A DNA stretch of 64,000 bases from Thelonectria olida (taxonomy: Eukaryota; Ascomycota; Sordariomycetes; Hypocreales; Nectriaceae): positions 310,001 through 374,000 of the forward strand of contig JAGPYM010000030.1 of NCBI GenBank assembly GCA_020736575.1, in the 5' to 3' direction. The position numbers were made by a program, and so were the translations under genes. The number at the start of each line of letters is the position of its first letter. The stretch's first letter is position 1. Below are positions 41,511 through 54,400 of this stretch, piece by piece. The notes under the pieces are model-generated. The model saw nothing but the letters and a program-made list of their open reading frames with translations, ran no database searches and was not told where the DNA came from.

Positions 41511-43352
41511 TCAACCACCACTCTGGCCTGCTTCCCTAAATCGTTCAAACGTCGCTGTGGAGTCAGCTCTCTTGGGGTTTCGTTCCTCCTCTTCCATTCG
41601 CCTATCCAGCTCGAACCGACCGTCTTTGCCCCAGTACGCCGCCTTCTCCGTGCCCTTAACGCACGCCTCAGTGATAAGCACGTAAGGCGTTGGGGCGTCG
41701 AACATGGCCTCGGCAAGAACCCGTTCCATCTCCATCTTAAGTCCTCGAGCACCCGTCTCCGCGGCAGCCGCCCGCTCAGCGATTGCCCACAATGCCTTCT
41801 CCGTGAAATAAAGACGAGAGGGATACGTCTCGAATAGGGCCGTGTACTGGGCGACCAAACTGTTACGAGGCTCGGTCAAGATGCGGAAGAGATCATCCTG
41901 AGACAGGGGACTGAGGGCGCAAATGTTATGCAATCTGCCAATAAGTTCTGGGATGAAGCCGAAGGACTGGAGATCTGAAGGTGTGGCCAGATCTAGTGGG
42001 GTAAAGGAAGACGCAGATTGAGGGTTATGATGTGGGAGATGCGTATAAGTGTCAGGAGGAAGAGCTTTGTTGCTGCCAGACATGGTCGAGCGACCACGAA
42101 GCTCGCCGCCAAAGCCCATGGTTGGCTTCGCAACTCGCTTCATGATGACCTTGTCCAGCCCGACAAAGGCTCCGCAGAAGACGAATAAAATATTCGTGGT
42201 GTCGATCGTGTACTGGTCGACCTTGCCACTAGGCGGGGCGGCTTGAGGCGAGGAGGAAGAAGATCCTGCAGAATTATAGTTGGTTGTTATAGGTGGTGTC
42301 GACCTAGACGACCTATTGTCTTTCACGTTCACGGTGACTTTGCTCCCTTCAACCAACTTCAACAAGGCCTGCTGCACCCCTTCTCCGCCAACGTCTCGGC
42401 CAGTCGTTGTCTCTCGTCTGGCGATTTTGTCAAACTCGTCCAGAACAACGATGCCATGCTCGGTAGCTTTTATATCGTAGTTCGATTCGATGAGGAGTCT
42501 CTCTATGCACGTTTCAACGTCCTGCCCGATATATCCGGCCTGGGTAAAGGAGTTGCAATCGCAGATGGAGAAAGGGACATTGATCTTTTTACTCAAGGTT
42601 CTGGGAATGATTAGCAGGTCTCTCAACTCCCCAGAGTGAATCACGTACTCTAGAATATAAGTCTTGCCAACACCAGTTGGTCCTATCAGCAAGATATTGC
42701 TCTTGTCGATCTTGACATGTTGGGGGGCTGAAGGATCGTCTGGCTGATAGAGATGGTCGATAGGGTCTTCGTCAAAATCCTGGGTATCATTGAGATGACG
42801 AACGGAATCATTGTGGCCCGGGAAATCGTCTTCAAGGTCATCAGTTGCGTATCGCACAGGGATACAACCAGGCACGCGCTGACCTTCAACGGGGTGCATC
42901 TCGCGGCGCTTCTGATGCAGTTCCCTGTCCCTAGCAAACCTCTGGCGCATCATCTTATCGCGCCGGTTCCGGTCTTCATGTTCATTTTGGTGCCGCCGTC
43001 GGAGGTTCTGGTAATGATTGAAGATTGTGGCACATATTGTCTTCTTGGCTCGATCTTGTCCAACGACATAATCGTCTACCCGTTTCTTCAGGTCTCGGGG
43101 ATAGAATTGCGGGACGCCAAAGGTGGTCTTGGTGAACATGGGCCCCCGCCCAGAATCGATTGAGGGATCATAAGTTCCGGTGAATCCAGAGTTGAAGTCG
43201 GTGGTTCGTCGAGAAGCGGCTAGAGATCGGGAGATGGAGAGTTGTCGGTGGCGTGGATGATACAACGGGCGAGTCGTAGACCGAAGGAGAGGATTGGAGG
43301 CGGAGCGCAATGCTCGAGAGGTCGGAGGAAGCACCCTTATGAAGGGCGACAT
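41511..43352 (-). CDS. MCX1: Mitochondrial ClpX-type AAA+ unfoldase
   Basis: Minus-strand exons 42649-43352 and 41511-42600 give 597 residues. The 48-nt intron (GTACGT, CTAATC, CCCAG) is a multiple of three; removing it gives GPTGVGKTYILETLSKKINV, the expected ClpX continuity. A mitochondrial presequence (MSPFIRVLPPTSRALRSA) is followed by DDYVVGQDRAKKTI, Walker A (GPTGVGKT), Walker B (GIVVLDEFDK) and the sensor-2 region near the C-terminus. The N-terminal zinc-binding domain of bacterial ClpX is missing, as in yeast Mcx1, so it is not expected to work with ClpP; yeast Mcx1 instead activates ALA synthase in haem synthesis. A Ser-rich insert (SSSSSPQAAPPSG) interrupts the AAA+ domain after Walker B. 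Confidence 0.93.
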   Translation of the reverse strand: MSPFIRVLPPTSRALRSASNPLLRSTTRPLYHPRHRQLSISRSLAASRRTTDFNSGFTGTYDPSIDSGRGPMFTKTTFGVPQFYPRDLKKRVDDYVVGQDRAKKTICATIFNHYQNLRRRHQNEHEDRNRRDKMMRQRFARDRELHQKRREMHPVEGQRVPGCIPVRYATDDLEDDFPGHNDSVRHLNDTQDFDEDPIDHLYQPDDPSAPQHVKIDKSNILLIGPTGVGKTYILEYVIHSGELRDLLIIPRTLSKKINVPFSICDCNSFTQAGYIGQDVETCIERLLIESNYDIKATEHGIVVLDEFDKIARRETTTGRDVGGEGVQQALLKLVEGSKVTVNVKDNRSSRSTPPITTNYNSAGSSSSSPQAAPPSGKVDQYTIDTTNILFVFCGAFVGLDKVIMKRVAKPTMGFGGELRGRSTMSGSNKALPPDTYTHLPHHNPQSASSFTPLDLATPSDLQSFGFIPELIGRLHNICALSPLSQDDLFRILTEPRNSLVAQYTALFETYPSRLYFTEKALWAIAERAAAAETGARGLKMEMERVLAEAMFDAPTPYVLITEACVKGTEKAAYWGKDGRFELDRRMEEEERNPKRADSTATFERFREAGQSGG

Positions 43353-44451
43353 GATTGCGCGCGTTCAAATCACATAATACAAGCCCAGGGCGTGGAGTCA
43401 GTCAGGAGATGGTCGACTGAGGCTGATCCGACGATGAGATGACGGGATGCGGATGCGGGGGTGGATGGAAGCGGCTTGTGGCGGGCGAGCGGTATTGGCG
43501 GGTAGGAGAAGCTTATTGCACGATGCAGCGGAATTCCGTAGATGTTAGCAAAGACACTTAGGTATTCTCAGCCAAGACAATTGCTTTGGAACATCCTAAA
43601 GAAAAGAATCGTGTGTGTGTATCCGTATCCGCAGTTGGAACCGGACTGATGCCGCCCTGTTGGAGTTGCCGTGGTCATGCAATTGAATCCGCCGAAGCTC
43701 GCCGTTATCGGTGAGCTCAGAGGCGCGAAGGCCGCTGCAGCAGCCTGTCATGGACTCGGCGTGATGGCGGGACTCGGGAGCCTAAGAGGCTCGTTCGCAT
43801 TGTGGAGAGCGCAAGAACGCTCCATCACAGGTCCACTACAGCATTGGTGTCATTTAAGATCTGCTTGCTACTTTCGCCTAGCTAAATTCTTGAAGCTGTT
43901 GCGTCGAGACGGGACGAATTGATCAAGCAAGCCAGAATATCGGCCATGCCAGCCGTGAAACCAAACACGGCACAGTGCAATGTGACTTGACGCATTGCGT
44001 CCCAAGCGTTGCGTACACCGTGTTTGAGGCGTTCCAGCTGGCCAATGGAACCGCAAACTGTATCTCGGTACGTACCTCCACCGTTGGGGAAAACGCCATC
44101 CTCGACGTCATCCCAAACTGGGAAGGCCTTTATCGATAAAGCTCCCCAAGAGTTCAGCAGTCGAAGGGGCAAGCAGGATAAGGACCAAGGTCTCAGACAT
44201 CAGTAATTTCCTCCGTTCTCAACGTTCCATCTCCCAACATCTTCGTTCCAGAGTTGGCCAATTTCAATCGTGTCCTCCCTTTTTCGCATGCTCACCGCAC
44301 GAGGCCTGGATTTGAACCCTCTCCCTTGTCACACCTCGCTCAGCATTTAAACCGAAGCTGAGAACACTACCTTTGCCTGACTACCCCGCCCCCCATCAAG
44401 TTTCTTCTTCACTTTCGCCACCATCGCGTCTGCATCTTCACAGCTTTCGCA
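43353..44451. other. Divergent promoter of MCX1 and the branching-enzyme gene
   Basis: About 1.1 kb without a supported gene. An 83-codon Ala-rich ORF at 43671-43922 lacks family features. The last 130 bp are C/T-rich, a probable leader. Confidence 0.5.
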
Positions 44452-46919
44452 ATGACCGCAATTGTTCAGGCAGCGTCCAATGCTTTGGGTCTTGGTCAGT
44501 CAAAGGGCCCTGCTGCCCAAGAAGACGACATTCCCGCCGACGGCACTGGTTAGTCTTTTCTTGACATGTGATGATCTGATAAGTCAGGTCGTGAGAAATC
44601 ATCATATTGACATCACCTTGCAGGCGTTATCAAGCTCGACCCTTGGCTGTCTCCTTTCGCTGATACGCTGAAGAGACGGTATGCCAAAGCTCATGATTGG
44701 ATCAACACTATCAACAGCACTGAGGGTAGTCTCGAGGAGTTCAGCCGCGTAAGACCCCCAACACATTGACCAGATGTGAAGCTTGCTAAGACGTATCGTA
44801 TAGGGTACCGAGAAGTTTGGATTCAACGTCGACAAGAAGAACAACATTATCTACCGCGAATGGGCGCCCAATGCCGTCGCTGCCTATCTCATCGGAGAGT
44901 TCAGTAAGACTGACTACCTCATCCAGCAACGGGGACAATGCTTACACTGCTTTAGACAACTGGGATCGCTCTTCTCACCCCATGAAGAAGAATGACTATG
45001 GCGTTTTCGAGATCACTATTCCGGCCGTGAACGGGGAGGCTGCTATTCCTCACAACTCCAAACTCAAGGTTCGTTCAAGTTGAACTCGAGCAGTAGCTAG
45101 AATCCGCTGACTCCCTCCCGTTAAGATCTCTTTCGATTTTCCCAGCGGCGAGCGCGCCGACCGGCTGCCAGCCTGGATTAAGTACGTGACCCAAGACCTG
45201 TCCGTCTCACCAGTCTACGACGCCCGGTTCTGGAACCCTCCAGCAACCGAGAAGTACCAGTTTAAGCATGTCCGACCTGAGAAGCCTGCGAGCGCGCGAG
45301 TGTACGAGGCCCATGTCGGAATCTCCACTCCTGAACAGCGTGTTGCCACGTACAAGGAGTTCACCAAGAACATGTTGCCTAGGATTCATGGACTGGGCTA
45401 CAACGTGATCCAGCTAATGGCCGTCATGGAACACGCCTACTACGCCAGCTTTGGATACCAGATCAACAACTTTTTCGCCGCCAGCAGTCGATATGGTCCT
45501 CCGGAAGACCTCAAGGAGCTCATTGATACAGCTCATGGCCTTGGTATCGTTGTGCTCCTTGATGTTGTACACAGCCACGCCTCCAAGAACGTGCTCGACG
45601 GCCTCAACAACTTCGACGGCACTGATCACATGTACTTCCACGGCGGCGGCAAAGGTAATCACGATCAATGGGACAGCAGACTCTTCAACTATGGTCATCA
45701 CGAGGTCTTGCGGTTCCTTCTCAGCAACCTCCGCTTCTGGATGGATGAGTATCAATTCGACGGCTTCCGATTTGACGGAGTCACAAGCATGTTGTACATC
45801 CATCATGGCATGGGAACGTGAGTTGATTCCTGTACCATCCGCTCCAGACCTTCATACTAACTTCGCTAGGGGCTTTTCTGGCGGCTACCACGAGTACTTT
45901 GGCGCCGAAGTGGACGAGGAAGCTGTTGTCTACCTGATGCTGGCGAATGAGATGCTTCACAAGCTCTACCCCGAGTGTATCACAATTGCCGAAGACGTCT
46001 CAGGGATGCCAGCTCTGTGCCTTCCCCTAGCCCTGGGAGGCGTTGGGTTTGACTACCGCCTCGCCATGGCGATCCCTGACATGTGGATCAAGATCTTGAA
46101 GGAGGTCAAGGACGAGGCCTGGGATATGGCCAACATTTGTCATACTCTCACCAACCGACGCCATGGAGAGAAGACGATTGCCTACTGCGAGAGTCACGAT
46201 CAGGCGTAAGTTTCCCGAACCTTACATATCTTTGAGAGGCGGCGACTGACTCATAACACAGACTTGTTGGTGACAAGACACTAATGATGCATCTTTGTGA
46301 TGCCGAGATGTACACCAACATGTCAACCCTTTCCCCGTTGACTGGGGTCATCGACAGAGGCATGGCTCTACACAAAATGATTCGACTTTTGACACACAGC
46401 CTGGGTGGTGAGGGTTACCTTAACTTTGAAGGCAATGAGTTTGGCCATCCTGAGTGGCTTGACTTTCCCCGAGAGGGAAACAACAACTCATTCTGGTACG
46501 CCCGACGCCAGCTAAACCTGACGGAGGACAAGCTCTTGCGATACCAGTTCCTCAACAACTTTGACCGGGTGATGAACCAAACAGAGGCCAAGTACGGGTG
46601 GTTGGCTGCACCCCAAGCCTACATCTCTCTCAAGCACGAAAAGGACAAGGTCATCGTGTTTGAGCGAGCGGGCTTGGTCTTCGTTTTCAACTTCCACCAT
46701 CATGAGAGCTTCAGCGACTACCGGATTGGAATTGAGGTTCCCGGAACATATCGAATTGTACTCTCGACTGACGCAACGGAGATGGGAGGCCATGGCCGAA
46801 TCGACGAGAGCACTCGGTTCTTCACCACGCCCATGGACTGGAACAACCGCAAGAACTGGACTCATGTGTACGTTCCAAGTCGAACAGCCCTAGTCCTGGC
46901 ACTCGAGTCGACTCTATAA
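44452..46919 (+). CDS. GLC3: 1,4-alpha-glucan (glycogen) branching enzyme
   Basis: Seven exons, 44452-44548, 44624-44748, 44804-44903, 44956-45068, 45126-45817, 45870-46205 and 46262-46919, give 706 residues, the usual size. The N-terminal CBM48 is seen as [27 protein letters not shown]. The GH13 barrel holds DVVHSHAS, the nucleophile motif [11 protein letters not shown], the acid/base region EDVSGMP and the third carboxylate region [14 protein letters not shown]. The all-beta C-terminal domain ends in [12 protein letters not shown]. The enzyme moves short alpha-1,4 chains to 6-OH positions to make glycogen branches in the cytosol. Every junction restores a conserved block, so the exon model is firm. 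The start is MTAIVQAA at 44452. Confidence 0.95.
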
Positions 46920-48705
46920 GCTTAATCAAAGCTTCAAAGACATTGAATATCATTGACCTGGTTCCTGGTTGAAAGTACGAATACGTGTGCGGGTTGTTCA
47001 TGGGGTTTCCTTCTTGTCAATATGTATAGTCGAGAAAATTTGGATTTAAAGAGATACTTTGGTAGTGATAATAAATTGTATCCCAAGAACGATCATTGAA
47101 GGTTGAAATTGATGTTTGATGATCAAATGTTGGTAAGTCGTCCCGGTGTGTATGATATTAATAATATTCTGAGGATCTTAAGAGAGAAGCTGTCGAGATT
47201 GGTCCGTGCTGGAACTGGCAGTAGCTCGGATTTTTCGGCTCGGGGGTTCGGGATACGTAGCTACAAAGCATCAAGCCAAGGGTGAAACATGGTGAGGAAG
47301 AATTGAAAGCAATTGAGTGAGCATGGAACACTAAAATGCTTGAAGATGCCATGGGATGATTTAACTGTGGGTGCAATACATATGTATCAAAAATATCGAT
47401 TGATTTGCCATCAACGGTGCTAGAGTCGGGGTACGACTTCTTTGTTGAGAAGTTTTCAATACAGAACATTGAATTGGGGTTGGGGGTCGCTAGAGGTCAG
47501 TCGGCAGACGTCCGCGGGTTGACGGGCAAGGGATGGAAAAAAGGGAGAGAGGGAGAACAAATGCCAGTGCCACAGCAGGAAGCAAAATGGGTCTTTGAAA
47601 ATAAAAGGCTGTCCTTTGCCTCAGCACCTGCACCTCATGCCTGGCGGCTCCAGCTGCGGGTGGGGACGGGCATGGAGGAATTGTCCTCGTTGGTTGGTTG
47701 GCTGGATGGATTGGCCATGGGGGCAGCTGGGTGGAATCGGAGGGAGAGGAGGCATGGACGATTCGGGCTCCGATTCGAAGCTGGGGAAGCAGAAAGTTAA
47801 AAAACTATATTAACCAGAGATTCTTCACCAGTTCGAGGGAATGGTTACAATGTAGCCAAACTGCGATTGTGACATCAAATGCGAGCTTGGAGAGCCAATT
47901 GACCAATATCTTCACTTGCACGTCTCCTTCCCATCTGTGTGGTTGAAGCACTCTCAAGATCGAAATATCCGGGGACAGGAGCCGAGGCGCACTGCGCAAT
48001 CTGGCACCGTATACTAGCAATATTTGTGTTTTGTCTGCACATCTGCGAGTTGCTCACCCCAAACAACTGCCATGGGATGTAGATGCATGCCTCTCGGCGG
48101 CAGAATACCACAAATCACAATTGAATGCTGCCTTCCCCGCTTTCTGACCGGGAATGTTGCGTCGTATATTCGAGTGCTTCCGACAACAACGATGACAACG
48201 ACGATGACGATGATGGTCAGAGATACCCAGAGGTATTCTCAATGGCCCGTCACAGTGCGCTGTTGAACATGTAATATCGCTCAATTGGCCTTCCATACCG
48301 CCGTAATAAACAAGACCCGACAACGGCCCCATCTCCCAGGCTCAATTGGAAATTTGCTTGAGTTGCCGAAGGGTCCCAGGTGCTCCGGCTGTCCTAATGG
48401 TGCCTCAGGCACTAGGGTCTTGGGTTTTGTTGGCTTGGGTTGCCCTTCAACCTGGCAACTGCTGGATCCTCCTTCGCAGGTCGCGAATAATCCCGCCTTG
48501 ACATCCCGGTAAATTGCCGGCATCGCAGCTTCATCGGTGGGGAAGTCCGCAATTTCAGGCTAGCGTTGCACGTGACTCGCGGCGAAAGCTCTAACCGACC
48601 AAGTCGTCCTCCCGAGCAAAACTGCTCACTCCCGTAAAAGTTCTCCCTCAGCTTCACCAACCTCTCTCCACTCCCATCTCTGATCGCTCTTTGTCATCTG
48701 TCAAG
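46920..48705. other. Long intergenic region before ATP2
   Basis: About 1.8 kb. No gene could be supported; a 131-codon frame at 47405-47800 begins at TTG and has no family features. It contains a GAY-type trinucleotide tract (48181-48216). The last 60 bp are the ATP2 leader. Confidence 0.5.
48181..48216. repeat. Imperfect GAC/GAT/AAC trinucleotide microsatellite
   Basis: Twelve trinucleotides of the type GAY/AAC in noncoding DNA upstream of ATP2. Confidence 0.75.
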
Positions 48706-50641
<1,936 letters not shown>

Positions 50642-51638
50642 GTGGTTTAAGCTGAGTAATGCGGGAGACGGAGGGAGAAATGGGCCTGTGTATAGAGAAG
50701 AGGGACAAAGGCCTGGGAGGTTTCTCATAAGCTCCATCGAGTCTCATTTGTGAGCTGTGTACCAAGAAATCAACAAAATTCCTCTTGTAGCCATATCTAA
50801 CTTTCGTTTTTGCCGTGCCTCCGTTTGGTCGTTTTTGTTGAGTGTATGATTGGTGCTCTCTATGTGATGTGTGAAATATTAAAAACTGATTGACGCCAAG
50901 TCGAGTTTCCTTAAGCAATTCTACCTGGTTATCAGTCAAGAATTATCCAACTCCTTCCCTGTCTTTTTGGAGGTTTGGGCTCCTCTGGAGATGTTTGGGG
51001 TGGATGTAGAAGAGGTACGTATACTTTTGCCGAAAGGCTGACATCGAGGTGTGCGATCCTCAAGAGAGGACACTGTTGGGGAGGCGATTACCCTACACTC
51101 CCTGTGCCAGCTTGGGGGGTTGGCCCTCCCTTCCTCTATACGCGTGCTCGAGCTGTACTTGAGATTTAGTGTCTTCCATACTCGGTGGACTTAGCTGGCG
51201 AACGTCATGGACCTTGACATTGGAAGCATAGGTAACTCTACCTCTCAGTCGCACGGCTAATAATTAATGCGTTTGCCCACCTATCCATAGCTCCGAGGCT
51301 GCAATTATCGCCACAAAGCAATGTTCTAGACTAGCTCCAAAGAAGCGAAAGTGCCCAAGTAGGTCATGCACAGAGAACAGTGTTAATTCAGATTGTTCAG
51401 ATCGCTCCATCCATAAACATTGGCCAAGGTAGTTCAAAGACTACTGGAGCCTCGTGGGTATACTATATTCGCTTTGTTCCCCCAGACCTATACCCTGCTG
51501 GCGTCTTTCCCCAGAGGCGACAGGGTTGATTCCTTCCTCCATATAATAACGCCAAAAAAACAAGTAAATAACCAAACATTCACATCCTGGGCCTATCATC
51601 GCCGAGAGCGCCACAGCAACTAGTCTAGCTGAAGGCTA
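50642..51638. other. Convergent intergenic region
   Basis: 3' flanks of ATP2 and the second Zn2Cys6 gene. No gene, RNA or repeat recognised in 1 kb. Confidence 0.5.
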
Positions 51639-53231
51639 CTAATGCCACAGAGGAGGTTCCGAAGGCTTTTTAGAATTAAGGACGACAATTTTCTTGTCTT
51701 TCGAAGCCCATGTCAGACGTCTTCCAGTGTCATCGACAACAGTGATGGCAGAAGATGGATCGATTTGAAGATCGGGTGGTGGCGGAGGAACCCAATTGGG
51801 GTCTTGAAATATTACCCTTGCTATCTCTAATTCATCCTCGGCTTCCATTGCAGCCTTGGGAACATGTAAGAGATGATCCCACTCCGGGCTAAGGAATTTA
51901 CAGAGATCCAATAACGAGCGTTGACCGACTCCTTCAAGCCACCAGATGGAAGTAGTGAGCTTGAGAAAGACGGCGTAGTAGGCGATAATGACGAGGGCAC
52001 GCGGCCGGCGCTGCCTACCGAGCTCGACAAAGCGGCGGGGCAGAAAGGTAAAGAAGGTGACGATACGCAGGCTCATCACAGGGTTGAAGCCGTCTCGAAG
52101 ATTCATGTAAAGGGAGGCAAGATATTTGAGGGTTTCGTGGTAGGTTGCAATGTCTTCATAATCCTGGTCGTCTGACTTGATGGAGGAAACCATAAAAAGA
52201 AGATGGTTGGGAATGTCGGCCAAAGCTGCCATCAGGTCGATGGGTGGCCGCTGAAAGAGGGCGTACATGCCAGTATGGAAGAGGTTGTCGACACCCATGA
52301 GATCAATGACGAGCCCGATTCCCCGCCAGACCACCATCCAATCAAGGATGTACAGTTCCTTGCCGTCAGGTTCCCTAAAGACCTGAGACGACAGGGCTGT
52401 GAGAAAGAGAGAGTTGGCGATGAGGGCGGCATAATTCTCGGGAGCGGCGCTTTCGACGGCGGTGCGGTATCCTTCAAACGAACGTGCTCGATAAGCAAGG
52501 GCACGGCTAGGGTCGCAATCTTGGTTGAGGCTTTGCATATGAAGGCTAGAAAGGGCAAAGAGAGAGTCCATGAGGAAGGGAGTCTCAAAGGCCACCTGGA
52601 CCATGCGGACCTTGAGAATCTCCTCGACGGGGGTTCCTGGCCCTGCAACGGAGAATGAGGACGAAGTAGTGGCTGTGTAGAACCACAAGAGCTTCATGTC
52701 GGCGGCGTCGATATTGGCAGGGTTCCAAAGAGGCTGGCCCGTAGGGGCGGCATCACTAAAAGCGGGAGTGTGTTGACGGCTTCTAAAGCTGGAGGCTGGG
52801 GAGGAGAAGCCTTCGGGCGAGCTTCCACGCACAACGGTAGTAGCTGGAGTTTCCGCTGCATTGGTGACGCTGGTGGCTGGTGAGGCAGAGGTTGAGGAGG
52901 AGGCGGGCGTGGGATAGACGCATTCGACCTTGCGGAGCTTGCATGAGCGACAAGTTGGACGACCCTCGTCACACTTGACCTTCCGGACCTTGCAGTTGCG
53001 ACAGCCAGTTCGAGACTTTTTGTGAGGCCGTTTTGAGTGATAGGGCTTTTCGGTGGAAGGGGCAGCATGGGAGTCGGCAAAGAGAGTGGCACCGAAGAAT
53101 TGCTGAGGCAACTGAGGCTGCTGCAGAGGTTGGTCTTGCCCAGCCTGAGATTGAGGCTGTTGTTCGGGTTGTTGCTCATCCATATTCGTGGTTGATTGTC
53201 GAGGGTCACTGGGGAAGTAGCTGGGGACCAT
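51639..53231 (-). CDS. Zn2Cys6 transcription factor, Upc2-like type
   Basis: A single exon of 530 residues from ATG 53231; Met17 (MDEQQPEQQ) is a possible alternative start. A Gln/Pro-rich N-terminus precedes the zinc cluster at about residues 76-103 ([31 protein letters not shown]; spacing C-2-C-6-C-6-C-2-C-6-C). The spacing and the KKSRTGCxNCKxRKVKCDE core are those of the Upc2/Ecm22 class. The C-terminal domain ([45 protein letters not shown]) matches the fungal-specific helical domain that in Upc2 senses sterol. Sterol control is thus possible, but many paralogs regulate other genes. It is divergent from the AAA ATPase gene. Confidence 0.85.
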   Translation of the reverse strand: MVPSYFPSDPRQSTTNMDEQQPEQQPQSQAGQDQPLQQPQLPQQFFGATLFADSHAAPSTEKPYHSKRPHKKSRTGCRNCKVRKVKCDEGRPTCRSCKLRKVECVYPTPASSSTSASPATSVTNAAETPATTVVRGSSPEGFSSPASSFRSRQHTPAFSDAAPTGQPLWNPANIDAADMKLLWFYTATTSSSFSVAGPGTPVEEILKVRMVQVAFETPFLMDSLFALSSLHMQSLNQDCDPSRALAYRARSFEGYRTAVESAAPENYAALIANSLFLTALSSQVFREPDGKELYILDWMVVWRGIGLVIDLMGVDNLFHTGMYALFQRPPIDLMAALADIPNHLLFMVSSIKSDDQDYEDIATYHETLKYLASLYMNLRDGFNPVMSLRIVTFFTFLPRRFVELGRQRRPRALVIIAYYAVFLKLTTSIWWLEGVGQRSLLDLCKFLSPEWDHLLHVPKAAMEAEDELEIARVIFQDPNWVPPPPPDLQIDPSSAITVVDDTGRRLTWASKDKKIVVLNSKKPSEPPLWH

Positions 53232-53275
53232 GGCTGTAGATGGTGAGGGTTATAACATGACCAGCAAATGCGGAC

Positions 53276-53863
53276 TTAAGGCTGGATGGAGTAGATGGAA
53301 TGTGCGACAAGGCGAGAGAAGGATGGTGGGGGGAGTAAGCTCTGGGCTGGACGTTGATTTGAGGTGGGGTGGAGAGAGAATTGAGGGGGAGAAGAGAGGG
53401 AGTGAGGGAGATAGCGGAAGAGAGAGAGGGCGAGGGCGATGGCGATGGAAACAGCTAGCGGTTGTTGTTCAATGATGCCGATGAGGCCTTGGGTTCTATG
53501 ATGATGGGAGCGTTGAGAATCGGCGTCTCGATCGGCACTGACCCGAGGAAAACTGGGGCGGGCGGGTAGGTTGGCGTCTGTCTGTGTCTGGGGTAGTTGA
53601 ATTCCTTGGGAGTATGTTTCGTTCTTGTTGGTGCTTAGGTAGTAGTTGCTGTATTCGAAGGAAAGAATGATTGATTCTGGCCGCAAAGCAGGGATCGTGT
53701 TTGATCGAGAGGAAGAAGAACTGCAATTATACCGTGGATGAGTACCCAGAAGCACAGTAACAAAGGCGGGCGCAGATGATGGGTCAGGTATATGGTAAGG
53801 TAAGCACTTAACAACGACAAGTGAACACGAGGAATCCGAGCAGCAAAGGATTGTTGCCCCCAT
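53276..53863 (-). promoter_or_regulatory. Long leader ORF upstream of the second Zn2Cys6 gene
   Basis: An ATG-initiated 195-codon frame (ATG 53863, stop at 53276-53278) ends 44 nt before the regulator start codon on the same strand. The peptide is Ser/Pro-rich with a modest hydrophobic stretch (AVSIAIALALSLF) and no known family. If transcribed as part of the leader it would block most scanning ribosomes. It may equally be chance, or be spliced away. Confidence 0.25.
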
Positions 53864-54400
53864 CAGCTGCGGGCCGTGTCATTTCAACCTGCAGACCAAG
53901 AAAAGCACTCTCTTCCTTTCCTTTTCCCGTTGCCTAGCTCGCTCGAATGAGAATTATCCCAAAATAGGCAAAATCACCTCAATACTTACGCAACCGTCTC
54001 AGCCCTGCTTGTGGGCTTCGAGATGATGCCGCGTTTCCCTGCGAGGCGCAGTCTCCTGGCCATGCCTGCCATTAAGCTTATATCGCGTCTCGGATGCGAA
54101 TGCGGGAGGTCTTTGCCATGCCGGGTCCGTCTAGGAATAACCTAGTGGTTCGTTCCACTAGCAATGCAGATACTCGTACCTTTTCTGTAGGTATTCTTGG
54201 TTTACATTGGTGATGAAGCCGGGATTGGGTTGATCACGTAATCCCCCCAAACCCGTTCGTGGACCCTTCAAACTACGTACCTCCAACACATGGAAAAGTT
54301 CCAAGTTAACCTAGATCTCGGGACATCGTTGGACAGGGCTCGTCCATAGCCGCGCGTTTCTCCCACACAACCTCATCTGCACCTCCCCAAACCCGTCCGG
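53864..54400. other. Divergent promoter region
   Basis: Between the putative leader of the Zn2Cys6 gene and the AAA ATPase start. No gene seen. Confidence 0.5.

Noticed and set aside
43671..43922. Ala-rich 83-codon ORF
   Set aside because: Short, without recognisable features, and in a divergent promoter region.
44281..44345. tRNA T-arm-like sequence on the minus strand (GGGTTCAAATCC)
   Set aside because: The bases on each side of the loop do not pair as a five-base-pair stem, and no D-arm, anticodon arm or acceptor stem fits.
47405..47800. 131-codon ORF between the branching enzyme and ATP2
   Set aside because: Starts at a TTG, overlaps other frames and shows no domain, signal or membrane segment.
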